Source: Symbiodinium natans (taxonomy: Eukaryota > Sar > Dinophyceae > Suessiales > Symbiodiniaceae). Taken from it: 62,000 nt of DNA. The position numbers were made by a program, and so were the translations under genes. Positions 13,266-26,900 of this stretch are shown piece by piece (within the stretch, counting starts at the first letter, position 1; the number at the start of each line of letters is the position of its first letter). The DNA is taken from positions 82,501-144,500 of the forward strand of contig CAJNDS010002829.1 in NCBI GenBank assembly GCA_905221605.1, given 5' to 3'. The notes under the pieces are model-generated. The model was not told the origin of the DNA and ran no database searches. It saw only the letters and a list, made by a program, of their open reading frames with translations.

Positions 13266-15106
13266 ACAACAGATTTCGACGCTTAGGGCAACAAGAATTG
13301 CTTACGCTACCCCACGGAACACAACACTTTTGCTTACGCCAAACCTTTTTTCAGAAAGCCCCTATCTTGTCTAAAGACGCGCCCGGTCAGGCAACATGTA
13401 TCCCTGTACTCGATGCAGCCGATGTAAGGGGTCTCGCCTGACGCGCTTCCCTGTACGCGGCTTCCGTGTTCTCTCCAAATACACCTTTATCCATCATGTG
13501 GTAACCATGCAAATTTTGAACATGAGAAAACATCAAGATCCCCGCGCCTCAGATATACCCCAGATGTGTTATTGATAGAATCAATGCTGACCCCCCAAAA
13601 GTATATTATATTAAAAATTCAATGCTGACCCCCCCCCCTTTCAGGTGAACCGGTCAAGACAAACTCCCACCCCCCACCAAAACAAGAGAAAGCGTCGATT
13701 AAATACAGTCCTGAAAGGTTCGACCAACCCGCTGAAGCAGTAGTTAACTCATGTGTGTTTTATATGTTTGTTTGTGTGTGGGTTACGCATGGTTACGTGC
13801 TCTGTCTGTCATTCACGTCTGCCTCTTGAATGCGCTGCTCGGCAAATCGGTCGGAACGCTGTGCGCTGACCAGCTCATCGGCTTGCTCCTCACACCGTGG
13901 CTGAGATGATGAAGCACTGCAAATTAACGTCAAACCGCAACCCCGCCACCACCTTCTTCAGCATTTCCGACTTCTTCTGTTCCTTTTTTGCAAGTTGCTC
14001 CTTCCGTGCACAAGAGGCAGCACAAGAGGCAGGAATCAGGACTGTAAATGCTGCATTGCGCGTGAAAACTCGCGGCCTGACCTGAGACTGGCGAAGAAAC
14101 ACCAGGAGCTGCTGCATCACACCCTGCCGACATCAAGCGGAAACTTCTACTAGAGCGGCTGTTTCGAGGCTGTTTCGAGGGCTGCCGAGCTGCTTCCTTT
14201 TGCGCAAATGCTTCCGGAAGTGGATGGTGTCGGAGATAGCAATACTCTCGTCCAACCTGCTTTTGGGCTGCCATGTTACTTCTACTTCTTCTCTTGACCG
14301 GCAGGGATGCACAGAATTCTTAGTTTCGACAGTTCGGACACCCAGAGAGTCTGACGCAGTGTATTCCAGAAACCGGGTATCGGCGTCAGGCTTAAGGCGT
14401 ACAGGCAAACCTTCGCCATTCGGTTTCGGTCCCCTCAACAATGCGTTCATGAAACGTTGCTTTGGGAATGTTTAGTGACATGCAGAACGTTTCTGCTGAC
14501 CAGTGTGTGACACCGAGCAGCAGCTTAATTTGCACAACATGCTTCATGAAGGTGCCCTACCATTGTTTGGGGGGTTGATCTAAATTTTATTGTGTCATTT
14601 ATGGTCTTTGATGGTTCTCCTGGTTTTCAACATCGAAAGTACGGGTACCCTTCTTGCGCGGTGTTCCGAGAGCAGGGGGTTGGAGCATTCTGGAGTATAT
14701 TAGGGGTACCCTTCTTGGGAAAACAGCGGGAGTATTGGTTAAGAATTCCTGACATAAGAATTTGAGGGGCCGAATTTCCTACGCATTGCTTTTCCAACCG
14801 TGTCTTGACTTAAGAATTTCAGCCCCACCCCCTACCCTTAACCGCGCGAGAAATGGAAGGCGCAGTCTTAACTCAGCGATTGCTTTTAAGGCAAGCAGGA
14901 AGCCTGAGTAAATCCCAAAATCAGATTCTTAATACACAAGCTGGGGACCATCAAAATCCTCCAAAAGTGTAGAATCAGAATCTGATCTTGGCTTGGATAG
15001 GATTTGCACAAGCAAGCCCCAAAGTGTGGAGACCTCAGAACACCTTCAAATCCGCCAAGGCCTCGGGCCGAAGGTGTAGAACAGGCACCTCCCTCCAAAT
15101 CCTGCC
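13266..15106. other. No recognised gene
   Basis: There are short C-runs at 13586-13640. Frames at 13890-14475 are open on both strands, including a Lys/Glu-rich minus frame with the segment CARKEQLAKKEQKKSEMLKK. That is protein-like, but I could not find flanking exons. No domain is recognised. Confidence 0.4.
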
Positions 15107-15310
15107 CCCCCCCCCCCACCCCCCCTACGCTGCCCCTCCCCCCCCTGCCCCCCCGCTTTTGCTTGAGGAATCTTGAACCCTAAACCCAAACCCCAACCCC
15201 AAACCGTGAACCTTGAGCCCTAAGCCCTCAACCCTAAACTAACCCTCAACCCTGAACCTCAAACCATAAACCATAAACCCGGAACCCTAAACCCTAAACC
15301 CAACCCTTAT
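15107..15310. repeat. C-runs then degenerate CCCTAAA telomere-like repeats
   Basis: Poly-C blocks at 15107-15155 are followed by a degenerate series of CCCTAAAC, CCCAAACC and CCCTGAACC units to about 15305. The base unit is the TTTAGGG telomere type used by plants, many algae and dinoflagellates. It lies far inside the window and is degenerate, so it is an interstitial remnant and not a chromosome end. Confidence 0.85.
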
Positions 15311-15424
15311 TGCTTGGGGTCGAGCGACTTGGGCGCTGATTCTTAGCATCTGAGCCTCAAGATTCTTAGCTTGCAACTCAGGAATCTCGGTGTTCTACAG
15401 AATCCTACGGTACTGTTACATGTG

Positions 15425-15505
15425 ACAGAATGTTTTGGGCTAGTGGCTACAGCGTCCTCCCTAAGGCCTTAGGTTGCTAGTTCGAACCCCAGTCTGGAAG
15501 GTCCT
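15425..15505 (+). mobile_element. Probable tRNA-derived SINE head
   Basis: The plus strand carries GGGCTAGTGGCTACAGCG, which looks like a tRNA D-arm / RNA polymerase III A box. About 30 nt later comes GGTTGCTAGTTCGAACCCC, which contains a B-box match (GGTTCGANNCC type) and can fold as a T-arm with the following CAG. Spacing fits a tRNA of about 75 nt, but the acceptor stem is not clean. I therefore favour a tRNA-derived SINE or a decayed tRNA over a working tRNA. Lineage and copy number cannot be seen from one copy. Confidence 0.45.
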
Positions 15506-15510
15506 GAAGC

Positions 15511-18500
15511 CAAAACAGCATCAAACGCACAACTTACAACCAGTCTCTAGCTAAGAATCTGAGCCACCCTGACAGACCCAGCGCACATTCTTAACCAGTG
15601 CATAATTGAGATCAACACCCATTTCGTCAAGTCACTAGCATCAATGGAATTAAAGATGACTGACTAAACTAGTTGAGAACTGTAAACATGCCGGGGTGTC
15701 CGACCATGGTGGGGGGTTCAGGACCTGCACAGGAAAAGATCAACCGACACATGGTGCATGGGCCAAGGAAACGAGGCCACAAGTGGGCAATGCTCAGTCC
15801 ACAAGGCGTTGAAACCCCCAGTCGTGCGACGTTGCACGGCAAGGTAGCAATTGCGTCATGCCAGCTGAATTGGCGGAGAGTGCATGGGCCATGCTCCCAC
15901 GGCTTTTGAGCAAAACCCTGCAGCCTTGCCCAGGTCAACAAGGCTGTCTTCCCAATCCTGCCAAGTGGAGCTCCAGGATTTGACATCAGAATGTCCCATC
16001 TTTGTTGCCAGCGCCAAGAAACTTGCAAGAATGCAAGCGGCCACAGCCGCGACACTAGGCCACTGGGCCTCCTCGCCAGCCAACCTGCAAACATTCAACA
16101 AAGATGGCACATTGCTCGAATGCCAACGATAGTCAGTAAGTGCACTGCCCACTCCCAGCACAGGCTGTTCAACGCAGAATGCAGCCCCCACGGAACCATT
16201 CGACACAGCGCTTGCCGAGCGTCTACCAAGCACTCATTGAGCGTTCCGAACGCATCGCGGCAGCAAGCCAACTTAACTAACCTTAACTTGAACACAAGAC
16301 GCATGCTTGGAATTCTCAACGTCGATCCCAGCAAACACCAATAAACAACTTTTTTCGGAGCAATCAAGAGGATCGAAAAAGCTGTTTCTTGTTGTCCTCG
16401 TAAAGAATACTTCTTGGGCCAAAGCCATACTCTTCCTTAGAAAAAAGGCTGGCTTTACTACAAAAATGGTGTTCTTAGGGTAGTTACATTTTCCCGTAAC
16501 CTGGGCCCTGAAAAGGGACCCCTTGCAAATACCATACTTCAGAACCCCTTAAGGATGTGAGGGACCATATTGAGGGCTCTCCTCAGAACCAAACTTGCCA
16601 CAACGAGGCCCGACACAGTTTTGCAAGGGGGGGGGGGGGAATAAGCAGGGCTCGAGCGGCCCAGGCCCGTAGAGACAGACCCCGATTGGCAAGAAATGTA
16701 TCTGGCCTTCGCCACCTCCACCTCCCGGCGATCCCTCCAAGCCCACTAGCCGATTACTCAGCCACTGGACTGTCATTTCTACGACACCTACTCTATGCCT
16801 GCTTTAGACTACTGTTGAACTATTAATGAGAATCACTTCGCGATTCAAAAACATGCGGGGGGCAACAAACTGGTCTCAAGAACCGTAACCCCGACATTGC
16901 AGGAGCTAGGAGCGCAAACCTGAAGAGACCGGAGACCGGAGTTCAAGAAAAACGCAAGGCAAGCATACACTTCAACAAGATTACATGACTAACATGGCAG
17001 CACCGTTGCATGACAATGCCAGCTTCAAGCCGAAACATCTCAAGAGGCGAGAGCCTTGTGAATCCCATCAGCGCAGCTGTGGAAGTCGGTGACAGTGGAG
17101 TTGCGTCGGGCATCGAGGGTGCCGCAGCATCTCGGGCGGGACAGACGTCAGCTTCGCTTCCCTGTGTGCCGGTATGCCAAAGAAGCCACTCTGAGGCCCG
17201 GTGCATGGAAGGGGTGACATGAACTCAAAGCGTTGAGAGTGCACAGGGTTGCCTTAAACCTCTCCGGTCGAACCCCAACCTCAGAAAAGAAGTTGAACAT
17301 GGTTGACCACGTTGAAGCCTTCCTTTGCCAGCTCCACATATCCAAAATGGAGAGGAACAGGCTCTCTCGATCTATCTGGTTTTCCACCAGCTTCAGCATG
17401 CGAGCTGCCTTGTTTTCATTTTCTCCTCAGCCCCTGATTATGGAGCAGCACGATGTCCCTTGCGCAAGTTGGGGCTGCTCGGGAACTGAATCTAACACCA
17501 GAAGATGCCAATCGCTGCGGGTCCGAGTTCCGTGGGCCACACAGTTTCTGTTCGGAGCCGGCGGGGGGAGGGGGGGAGAGATGCGGGGATGTGGTATGAC
17601 CACGCAGCCTGTCCTGCATCTTCTAGTAAGGCGCTTGGAGTCACCCTTTAGATGTGAGATGGGCACCTACTCTTCACAGCAGCCTACTCCACCCATTGCT
17701 ACGAAGTGTTCCTATTGTGGGGAACGTGTCACTGTCAATGGACCGGGGCTTGCGCCGTGTAGTAAAGCGGGGTGGCGCTTTTCGTGTGGACACTGCTAGG
17801 CCGCTAGGCCGCTCACAAACCAGGGAACGGGACATCCCATAATCTTTGGGGAAATGGGGACCGCATGTTCCGTCTTGAACCAACTACAAGCCGATCGAAG
17901 ATCGAAGCAGCCTTCAGCTGGCCAGCTGCGGCACCATGAATTCACCGCCAGGGCCAAGACCTCCATTCCAGACATCTCTAGAAATGCATAGCCTATGGAT
18001 CACATCTGCTTTCGAGCTGCGGACAGGACTGTTGCACACCTCGGCCCGAACACAATTTCACTGTTTCATGCCATTTCTCATTTCTCGATGCCTCTTGGCA
18101 ACCTCAACAGCGGCATCGACCAGACACGAGATTTGGAAACAACAAGCCACCCAGGGTGCCATCTTTTATTTTACAACTCGCTTGTTCAACAACATGCTAT
18201 TTGACTCCTCCCATCTCTCCGCAAACTGGCGAGGCCCCAGCGCCGATTGCCGCGACCTGACGCCAAGTTCGTGCCAAGTGCAGCAGTATGGCAGTATGGT
18301 TAGGTCGGGTCATCCGGTCAGTGCTATGCCTGCTACTCCTTGCTCTGCCGTGGAAAGAGCCTTCGGATGAAACTGATGCCGAGCTTCTGGCCACGCCAAG
18401 GGCGACTGCTTCGGCACGTTGTGACCTGATATTGAAAACAACCTTGCTGAAAATGAGCGGTGGCAGGCATTCTTGCCATTGCTTTCGGCATCTAGTGCAA

Positions 18501-20559
18501 CAGGGCCTGGACCCTTCTAGCACTGGCATCACAAGGTTTCCAACCATCAGCGCTGCAAGCAAATACCTGAACGAGCACCAGCATGCAAAGTAGCGGAACT
18601 CCTTTCTTGCAAAGCACTTAATTCAAGACCTTTCATGCACTATCTGCCACCACAGACATGCAGAGGCAGTGGCCTTATGCACTGCGCAATTGCTGGAAGA
18701 AGAACATCTGCCTGTGCTAGAAAAGGCTTTCGACGGACGGTGGGGGATGGCACAAAAAATGCACAAACCGAGACGAGCGATGAGAATACTTCCGGGGACC
18801 CGTGAACTCTCAAGATGGAAAGCTGTGTGAAGCTGTGTGGATAGCCCTGGGCCGCACTGGTACGCCAGATGGAACGGCATAGTTTAGAAGCATCTGGAAG
18901 GTGTGGATTTGGCAGCCCTGGGATAATTGCCTTGACAATGGCTTAATATGGCTTGCACAGCTCGACGTCATGCGGTTTAGGATGGTCTAGGTAAAGTCTA
19001 GGTATGTTTTGGGGTTTCGGGGTTTCAACTCTTGAGCTGCTGGGGCCGCTGTGATGAACTGCGATGATCTGCGATGATCTGTGATGATCGGTACGTGAAG
19101 GCCTCCTCCCCAGGTGATCGTCCCGACGGTCGCAATGACAACACGATGCTGACCTGCCAGCACTCTGCAGAACTGCGCACGTAGCACACCCACAGTCATT
19201 TAAACATGTGACACAGCGCACCTCACACAGACTGATACAAAATAGTACAGACAGGCTGGTGCCACCGCTGAACCTTGGCTGGGCGCATGTCACTGGCCAG
19301 CATAGGGAACGAAAGCACATGAAAGCAATACGGGCCGGAGCAGGCAGAAGAAGCCAAATTCAAAGAGTGGCCCAAACAGTCTGGCAACACCATGGGGGCA
19401 AAATGATTCGGAATTTTTGCAATCCCTTCCCCTTGCTTTAAACACCCCCCTAATTGTAAAAACACTTTCCGGAAAATCCTGCCGAAACCGACCCCGCCCA
19501 GCCTTTTAAATCCTATTCCGAATTGGGGGGAGGGGGGGTTCAGCGCCTCAAAAACCTTCAAGCCAATCTACACCCTATCCCAACAGATGCAGATGGCATG
19601 GATACAAACATCCCCCTAGTATTAAAAGAACACATTTCGAGTTTCTAATGGGGGGGGTGGGGGGCCGTTTAATAGTTGGCGCGGCACTCGCGGCGCTCGT
19701 TTCTGGTCCAAATCGCACTCTCGCCACCTCTCGCCTAGGCACAGGCTTGCGCGGAACGTGGTCTAACGCGCTCGCGCCTTGTCGCCTACTGTTCGCATGA
19801 GGTTCTGGGGATCTGAGGAGGGAGTGGGCCTCGCGGAGAGAGACGAAAGCTCGTTCGCGAGTTCCGCTTTTCTGATCTACAGAAACGTCAACCGAACTGT
19901 GAAACCACTTCTGGTTACGAATCTGATATGATCGGATATGGACCGGGAACACAGGAACCGCGCTCTCGATATTGTTACTTCCTGCAGCCCGCCCTTCCCC
20001 CTCGTCCCACCCTCCAAAGTCCACAACTTCCCTTGCCTCCCTCCTGCCCATCACCCACTGCCTGCCCCATCCCTGCCCTCTCCCACTTTCCTCCCCACCC
20101 TTCCGCCCCGCCGGCCCTTCCCCACCGTCATCTGTGCAAGCGTCGAACACAGAATGCTAAGCCCGCTACGTCGAATCTGCACATAGCCTCCGACGCGAAG
20201 GACGTGCAAACCAGAAGCCTCTCACCTGATGTGCACTTTGCCAAGCGTACACAAGTGATGAGCTGCAGACTATAGACCCGAAGCTGGCAGTGAAGATCAG
20301 TGAAGCCACGGAGGTTTACGCTGGTGTCCAACAGGGAGCTGTTGCAGGCTGAATTACTCGATTGGCAATCGTCGATTGGCTCTCAGCTGGTCGATGACGT
20401 GATTCACGTCGTGGCTTTACATGGCTTTGGTGAAGATCGATTCGGTTCCTATCGACTCCTGTCCCATCCGCCCCATCAGGGCACAACTTGCTGCCGCCCT
20501 GCAGACGCCAGACTCGATTGCTGGATCACGGCACTGTATGTCGGATGATGGGCAAGCTC
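15511..20559. other. Open frames on both strands, no recognised gene
   Basis: Frames at 15669-16233 (minus), 16943-17399 (minus), 17233-17799 (plus) and 17936-18593 (plus) are fairly long, and parts look protein-like. Examples are VDAAVEVAKRHREMRNGMKQ on the minus strand near 18070-18130, and a hydrophobic start MAVWLGRVIRSVLCLLLLAL on the plus strand at 18288. No domain is recognised and the strands conflict. Tandem GCGATGATCT copies lie at 19060-19090, and C-rich low-complexity DNA at 19980-20140. Confidence 0.4.
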
Positions 20560-21060
20560 TGTACAGAATCTGCAGTCGGTCAGCCGACTCGGAAACTAAA
20601 TGAGGGTCAGAAATTGGGAAACTGGATTCAGGAAAGAGGAAACTGGAAACCGCGGAATCGGCAACGGATTCAAGAAATTTAACAAACTCTTGGGACTGGG
20701 ATCCATCGATTCGGAAATTGGGAAATTGGAATGGATTCGGCAACCACCGCGTCGGGAAACTGGAGACAGACTCGGCTTTCGCGTGCTTGATTCTTCCAGA
20801 TCGTCATGCCATTCCCCCTGCCCCTCCAGCGGTGTTTCCCGAATGGGCCGGAATGGGGATGCCAGAATGGTAAATTTCCAATTTCCTGAATCGGCCAGTC
20901 CGGGCCGTTTCTTGAATCGCAAGAAGATCATGAAGCGGTTCCCTTAATCGGCCAGAACAATTTGCCAGAATCGAGTGATTTCAGCTTTCTGAATTCATCA
21001 CACGAAGCCAGTTTCAGAATCGCATCTTCGCGGTTCGGCCAGTTCTGGGTGACGGCACCG
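20560..21060 (+). repeat. GGAAACTGG / GAATCGG dispersed repeat, plus orientation
   Basis: Degenerate tandem units such as GGGAAACTGGATTCAGGAAA, GAAATTGGGAAATTGG and AATCGGCCAG are scattered through the stretch. The same vocabulary, as its reverse complement (TTTCCTGAATCGC), is packed more tightly at 38175-38425. Unit length is irregular, about 15-25 nt. No coding role is suggested. Confidence 0.75.
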
Positions 21061-22354
21061 CAAACGACTTCGAGTCAGACTTTATATCTCCGACGTCAGC
21101 GTTCGCCTTGCACAAGAAGTGCAGGTGAGCGGCTGACAATATACATCGCTTGTTGAGCGGTGGGATATGGTGGGCCCTATCGTTTTCGATGATTGCCATG
21201 ATTACAAGGGTATCGCTTCAGGGTGGGCCCCCTATGGCTTTCCGAGACAAAGCACAAAACCCAAATGCATTCAACATCAAGCGGCTGCACGTACACAGAA
21301 CTTGTCGGACAATGCTATCAGCAAACTTAGGTAGATGTGGTCCACCACAGTGTAGTGCTACGTACGCGCGTCAGTAAGAGATTTGGGCAGAGCAATCAAG
21401 GCATCAATGCACTCAGAGCCTTCAGTTTGGATAACATTCAGGTAGCTGGCTTGACCAAGCTCACTTAAGTCAATTAAGAAGCAAAGACCGGCCTCAAGAA
21501 GAAGGATGTCAGCCAGCATGTCTGGAATCAATCGGTCCTTGCAAAAGCCAGTGAAGTTTCAAGCTTTCTGTTTCGTGCTGACAATCAACTAACTAACAAT
21601 CACCACTGGCAAAGAATTCTCGCTTCCCCCGCTATCCATGATACTTGAACTTCGCAAAAGACGCACAAAATAGCAAGCTCACATGTGCTTGCCCGCACTT
21701 CTGTAAACGCACAGCAGGCGGCGCTCAGTCTCTTCGCACTTTAGCAAGGCGAAGGACTGTGACAATGTCGGTGCGACCCGTGCACCATGACCTCGCACCG
21801 CCTGGCCCAAAACCCCTCACAGCCCCTCACAATGAAAATGCACAACTGCATTCAGTAGTCGCTGAAGCAACGCGTCGTAGTCTTGCCAAGTCCAGCATGT
21901 CCAGCCATGGGCATCGACGACAGTAACTCCATGATTTTGAAAGGAGTTTTGGTGAGGGTTTCATGATTGCAGGGTCGATCACCGGGATATGAAAGTTGGA
22001 TAAGAAGACATGTGAACTGGGGTCGCGCTCGTTTTCTTCGAGGAAGCTTCCCCCTAATTTCCAGACGCCTTAAGGCCTTAACTTTCCAATCACTGGTCAC
22101 GGCTCAAAAGTACTGTTAATACCTCTTCCTTCTTGGAATCTCATGGTGCCTGTAGAAGAAGGCCGTCCATGAATGGGATCCGGATAAACACTGGATGCCT
22201 GGTCTGTAAAGAAATAGGATGCCATGACACATGATTTGATGCGCAAGCCAGGCAATAGTGACAGGTGAACGGGCCAGTTTGTAAGTGATAGCGCAAAGAG
22301 ACCAGCCAAGGAACGACCTTCACAAGCCATTTCAAGCTCCCCCGATAATTGGGG

Positions 22355-22389
<35 letters not shown>

Positions 22390-23463
22390 GCTTCATCCAT
22401 TCGTTCACTCGACTTCTCATGAATTTCCCAACTTTCCCTGTGATCACACATCATTGTAGTACGTTTCTTTCGAATGATCTCTTCACTGTTGAGCTCCTGG
22501 TTCTTCGTGAGGATGCAACATTAAATAAGGAGCATATAAAGTCACAAAAACACGATATTTGAAGGAGCTCTCTTTTTGAGTTTTTGGCTTGTAGATTTAG
22601 TTTGATTAAGCACAAAGGCGAGACGCCAGCAGTGGGATGCAGTGGGTACAGTTTCATGCAGATCTCGATATCAAGATGTATCAACTGATCCCATCAGCTT
22701 CAAGACGCCACAAACATTATGCTGGGTCTCTTGTTGTCACATGCACAGCTGTGTCCTCTCGAAAATAGCGTAGCCCATCGATGCCGAGTCTGTCTTTGCA
22801 GGCCTGCCGTCACAAATCAAGGCGCATTTCTGAAATTTGAATAGGGCTTCGGGCGGCTTCAACCATCTTCAACCTCAACTAAAGACGCAAAGTCTCAGAG
22901 TGCTTGAACATGGAAGCTGCACTCGGCTGAGCGTATGCTCACGATGCGCTGCTACTGTGGAGGCAAGACAATACCGAGCGAATGTCCGGTGCCTTCCATC
23001 CTTGGGTGTCTGGCATGATTGTTGCCCATGATACAAAGCCCTGCCAAAGAACGCGATCTCTGCAGCACTGCTGGTGTTTACTACATTTTACTACCGGGTC
23101 TTCTGCTCTTTGTCATGACATGCCTTCTGCCTTCAGTGCCATCAGCAAAGCTCCCGCAAACGTGGTCTGACACCAAAGCCGCATGTCCCCCAGTCGCCAA
23201 ATCTGAGAACCAAGGCGACAACATGTTCAAGGATGGCTACATATGCTCAGAGAGTGTTGCGATGCTGAGCTCACAGCAAGCCCCAAGCAAATCACCTGTC
23301 ACAACGACGTTAAACAGTTGAAGCTGTGCTTGAGCAGCACCCGAAAGTGAAAGCAGCAGTGCACTGTACAAGTTCAGCGAAAAAACTGGGCGACCACACC
23401 GGCAGGAGATCAGTGATGGATTCCAGGACAAGTGACATGAAGCCAGCATCCGAGCTAAGCCAC
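21061..23463. other. No recognised gene
   Basis: A (CT)n run lies at about 22358-22386. The minus-strand frame at 23237-23440 is hydrophobic (NLYSALLLSLSGAAQAQ) and probably holds one or more further exons of the unidentified gene at 23464-23972. I could not phase them with certainty. The rest shows no coding signature. Confidence 0.4.
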
Positions 23464-23972
23464 CTGAATTTCTGGGATTCTCAGGCACAATCCAAACAAT
23501 GCAACGAGTGTCTTCCACTGTAGCACCATCTGAACACTCTATGGGTAACAAGACATTGCCAGGGCTGCACTGACGGTTTAGGTTCCATTGCGTTCCGGCC
23601 TCCCGCCATGCACTGTGTCACCTGCAAGACATGCCAGACATTGCTGCAGAGCGACACACTGCGAGCAAGCATCGCCGCGCCTTCCAATGCATTTGCTACA
23701 ACTGCTACAGCTTCATCAGAAGGCTTGTGCAACTCATCCTCAGGTCGGCAAATGGGTTTGCAAGGCCATGAAAGAGGGTTTCTTGCGAACGTCAAGCTCC
23801 GCGCCATCCATCGAACGTATCTCTGCCTGGTATGTAGCATGCGCACTTAAGATGTCTCGGCATCTCACAAAAAATTCGGCATCAAGCAGTCCCGATGGGT
23901 GCTCAGCGTTGCTGTCGTCGAGTAAAATGTTGGTCAAGCACGGCAGGTGCACGTTGCGAAGTACAATCCAAC
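23464..23972 (-). CDS. Unidentified gene, five phased exons
   Basis: Five minus-strand exons join in frame: 23972-23953 (VGLYFA), 23911-23869 (NAEHPSGLLDAEFF), 23826-23767 (AEIRSMDGAELDVRKKPSFM), 23738-23622 (begins DELHKPSDEAVAVVANALEG) and 23529-23464 (MVLQWKTLVALFGLCLRIPE, then IQ). Donors are GT, GT, GC, GT and GT; acceptors are AG|G three times, AG|C and AG|A. Each boundary keeps the reading phase, which chance frames would rarely do. The product is about 100 residues so far and predicted mostly helical. The Ala/Leu-rich fourth and fifth exons resemble HEAT/ARM-type helices, but I cannot name a family. Both ends are missing. Confidence 0.55.
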
Positions 23973-26900
23973 CTTAACGACCGTTGCGGTTTCCGCATGT
24001 AATCACAAGGGATGATCTTTTGGGCGCTCTCATCTTTCTATCAACTTGTTTAGGCTGTGGAGCTTGCGCGTCTTACCCCCGCAACACGGCATTTCATGAG
24101 GCATGTCGAGGATCTGTTGTGTGTCCAATGTCCTAGCCGCCAGCCTTTGCTCAGATCTACGCGTGGAACGATGCGGGAAAGCCAAAGATGCACTTCGCAG
24201 CAGCAGACCTATAAGAATCTAAGGAAGCGGCGTTCTCCATAAACAGACCGCCAAGCAAGGCTAAGCTCGGCAAAGCCCAGCGCAAGATCTGAACACCTTT
24301 CAAATAACTGGAGCGGCTTACGCTTCATTCTTCCCAACGAATCATTGCCGCATGTGATGTTACGCGTAGTGCTGCAAGCAACATATGCTGAAATACACTG
24401 TGCAAACACTTAAGGACCGACTCCAAAAAAACCCAAAAAACAACCATTCATGGTTGGCCTTCTTTGCTAAGACGACCATGAAGAACGGATGGCGACGTTC
24501 CTAACGTGCCAAGACTCTTGCCGAAGAAGCCGACACCATAAACCGATGAAGCGCTGAGTGTGCGACCATCAGGCTGACCAGTCTCTCCAAGTCCAGAACC
24601 TGTATTCCGCATCAAAAAGTCTCGCGCGTGTCATGCGGAATCTTGAAGGCCGCGGCTGACGTGGCCATCCGGGTTCAACAGGGCGGAAGGCCTGTAAGGG
24701 TCTGTCTCGGTGATTCGGAGCTCTGTTCTGTAACAGCCTCATGATGCTCATTCTATATAGCTTAATGCTCCAGCACGTGCGCCAACGCAATAAATTACTC
24801 TCGAAGGCGCATGACTACTTTGAAGGTTTATGATTACTTATTTCTAGGAAAATCAATAATATAGAATATTTGATTCTTTATATTTTAAATAAATGTTAAG
24901 TCCTTTTCTTAATGTAAAGCCCCCTCGAAAATGCAAAATCGTATTGCACTGTAAACACGAAAAGGCCATTCTAGGCATCCTGAAGTAGAGTAATCTGGCG
25001 GCAACACATTGAAAAACTTCCCGCCCAAAAAAGTATGCCAACCCGGATTCCGCACGGAAACCCATCCCTGCGACCTCCCCCACTTCCTCCCTCCCCTCCC
25101 TTCCGCCCCTCCCTCTGAAATGGAGTGCTGCCCTCCAACTCCACCTTCGGTTTTCAGTGATAGAGTGACACAGAAATTCACGCTTCAGCTGACATGACCC
25201 CGCAGGGTATCAGTGTCATTCATTCATCAAATGACATAATGACCTCAAGAACTCGCAGTGCAAGGCGATGATGATGCGTAGTACCACATGGCACTTGCAG
25301 GTACATGCCGAGGGCGAATCTGCCCAATCTGCCCTTCCCCGGTTTGCAACAGGTGCTGCTAGTTTGTAAGGATTTGTCAGAAGAACAATGCAGAATCTAG
25401 ACTTTATTGAGAGACTTTCCTCACGATACTATTTTTCTGAAGGGCAAGCTTGTATAGGACACACTACATGTTTGTTCTGTAACAATGTCCATTGTTTAGT
25501 TTATGAAATGACCCTTTAAAATTCCTAGCCTTCCTCCTCATGTGCTAATCTGAGGGGCAGGTGTAACCAAACATTCGCTTCCTTTAACATGGGTAGATTT
25601 TGTCTTGGAATGTTCTGGGGCACTTGCAGGGTCCATTGCTGAACACCTATATACTCCTTAAGCTCAAGGGCTCATACTTCGGAACCTTGTAGAAAAGGTA
25701 AGGGACCATATTAAAGGACCATGTAACTACCTTTAGAAATGTACTCTTAAACAGATTGGGCCTTTCCTCCTCACAAATATGGCTAATCTGTTGAACTTCT
25801 CCCGAGTATATAGCACCGCGCCCTGAAATGTTGAAGAACTACTTTTGTATAAACTATAATTATTATTTGTATACTGGCAGTGTGCAACAATGAAGGATAG
25901 CAGATCTGGCACACATTTGTTGGTGAGTGCAATATGTAGTATATGCAATAACGAAGGACAGCTACTGGCAAAATGGAATTGTGGAAATTTGGAAATTTGG
26001 AATGAGCCTAAAGAAGCTCGGCCGCATGTACGTTAGTCTCCGTGTGCTTAATGGGTTGATTCGAGACCGTATTGCAGCCTACTTCTTGAAACAGCGCCAT
26101 AAACCAATAATGCTTTCTGATAGCTGCTCGGTCTCTGTCCAACAAACATGTAGCTTCCCCGAATCGCAATAATGTACATATTGCTCGAATTTCTAATTTC
26201 AAGGTCAGAAGCCGGAGAGCCCAAGTCAGGCGTTCCAAGGACAGCGTAGGTTCCTCCCTGGCTAGTTGTGTCCGTGTTGCTACAAAAGTTGACCCTGAGA
26301 CAAGACAATAGGGCCCCTACGGCATATCACAGCATAATACGTGTGTATACATTATATATATATATATAGATATTATATATTATATATATATAGTATATAG
26401 TACACCTACGACTGAGTCACTCATGCAAACAAATCTCGGCCCCAGCCTCGCTGCGTGCATCCGGCCGCTCCATGACATTTCATAGAACGGGGGGGGGGGG
26501 CCGTTACGTGGCACTTTTTTGCTTCTATCACTTACGTAGCACTTACATGCTTTTTGTACCTCCTTTGCACCTCCTTTTTGCTCAATCTTGCGCAGCTGCT
26601 TTGCGCAACTGCCTGTCCTGACAAGGCTACTGATTCCACACTGCCCTCATGCTGGTGTGACGTAGTGCTCGACTGAACAACATTGTGGAACGAGCTCTGC
26701 AGGGCATGCCGAAGCCAGCTGCTCATGTACGAATATGCGGAGCATGAAATCTCTGATACTGCCTCTGCGTACTAGAAGCACGTGTGAGATGGGACCAAAC
26801 CCTTTCAACCCTTGCGCCTCTCGCGCGACCTTCGCAGTCCTCTTCGCAAGCTGACGGGGGCGGTCGAGCACTTAACCCTCTTGAAGGAGCTATCGCGTGC

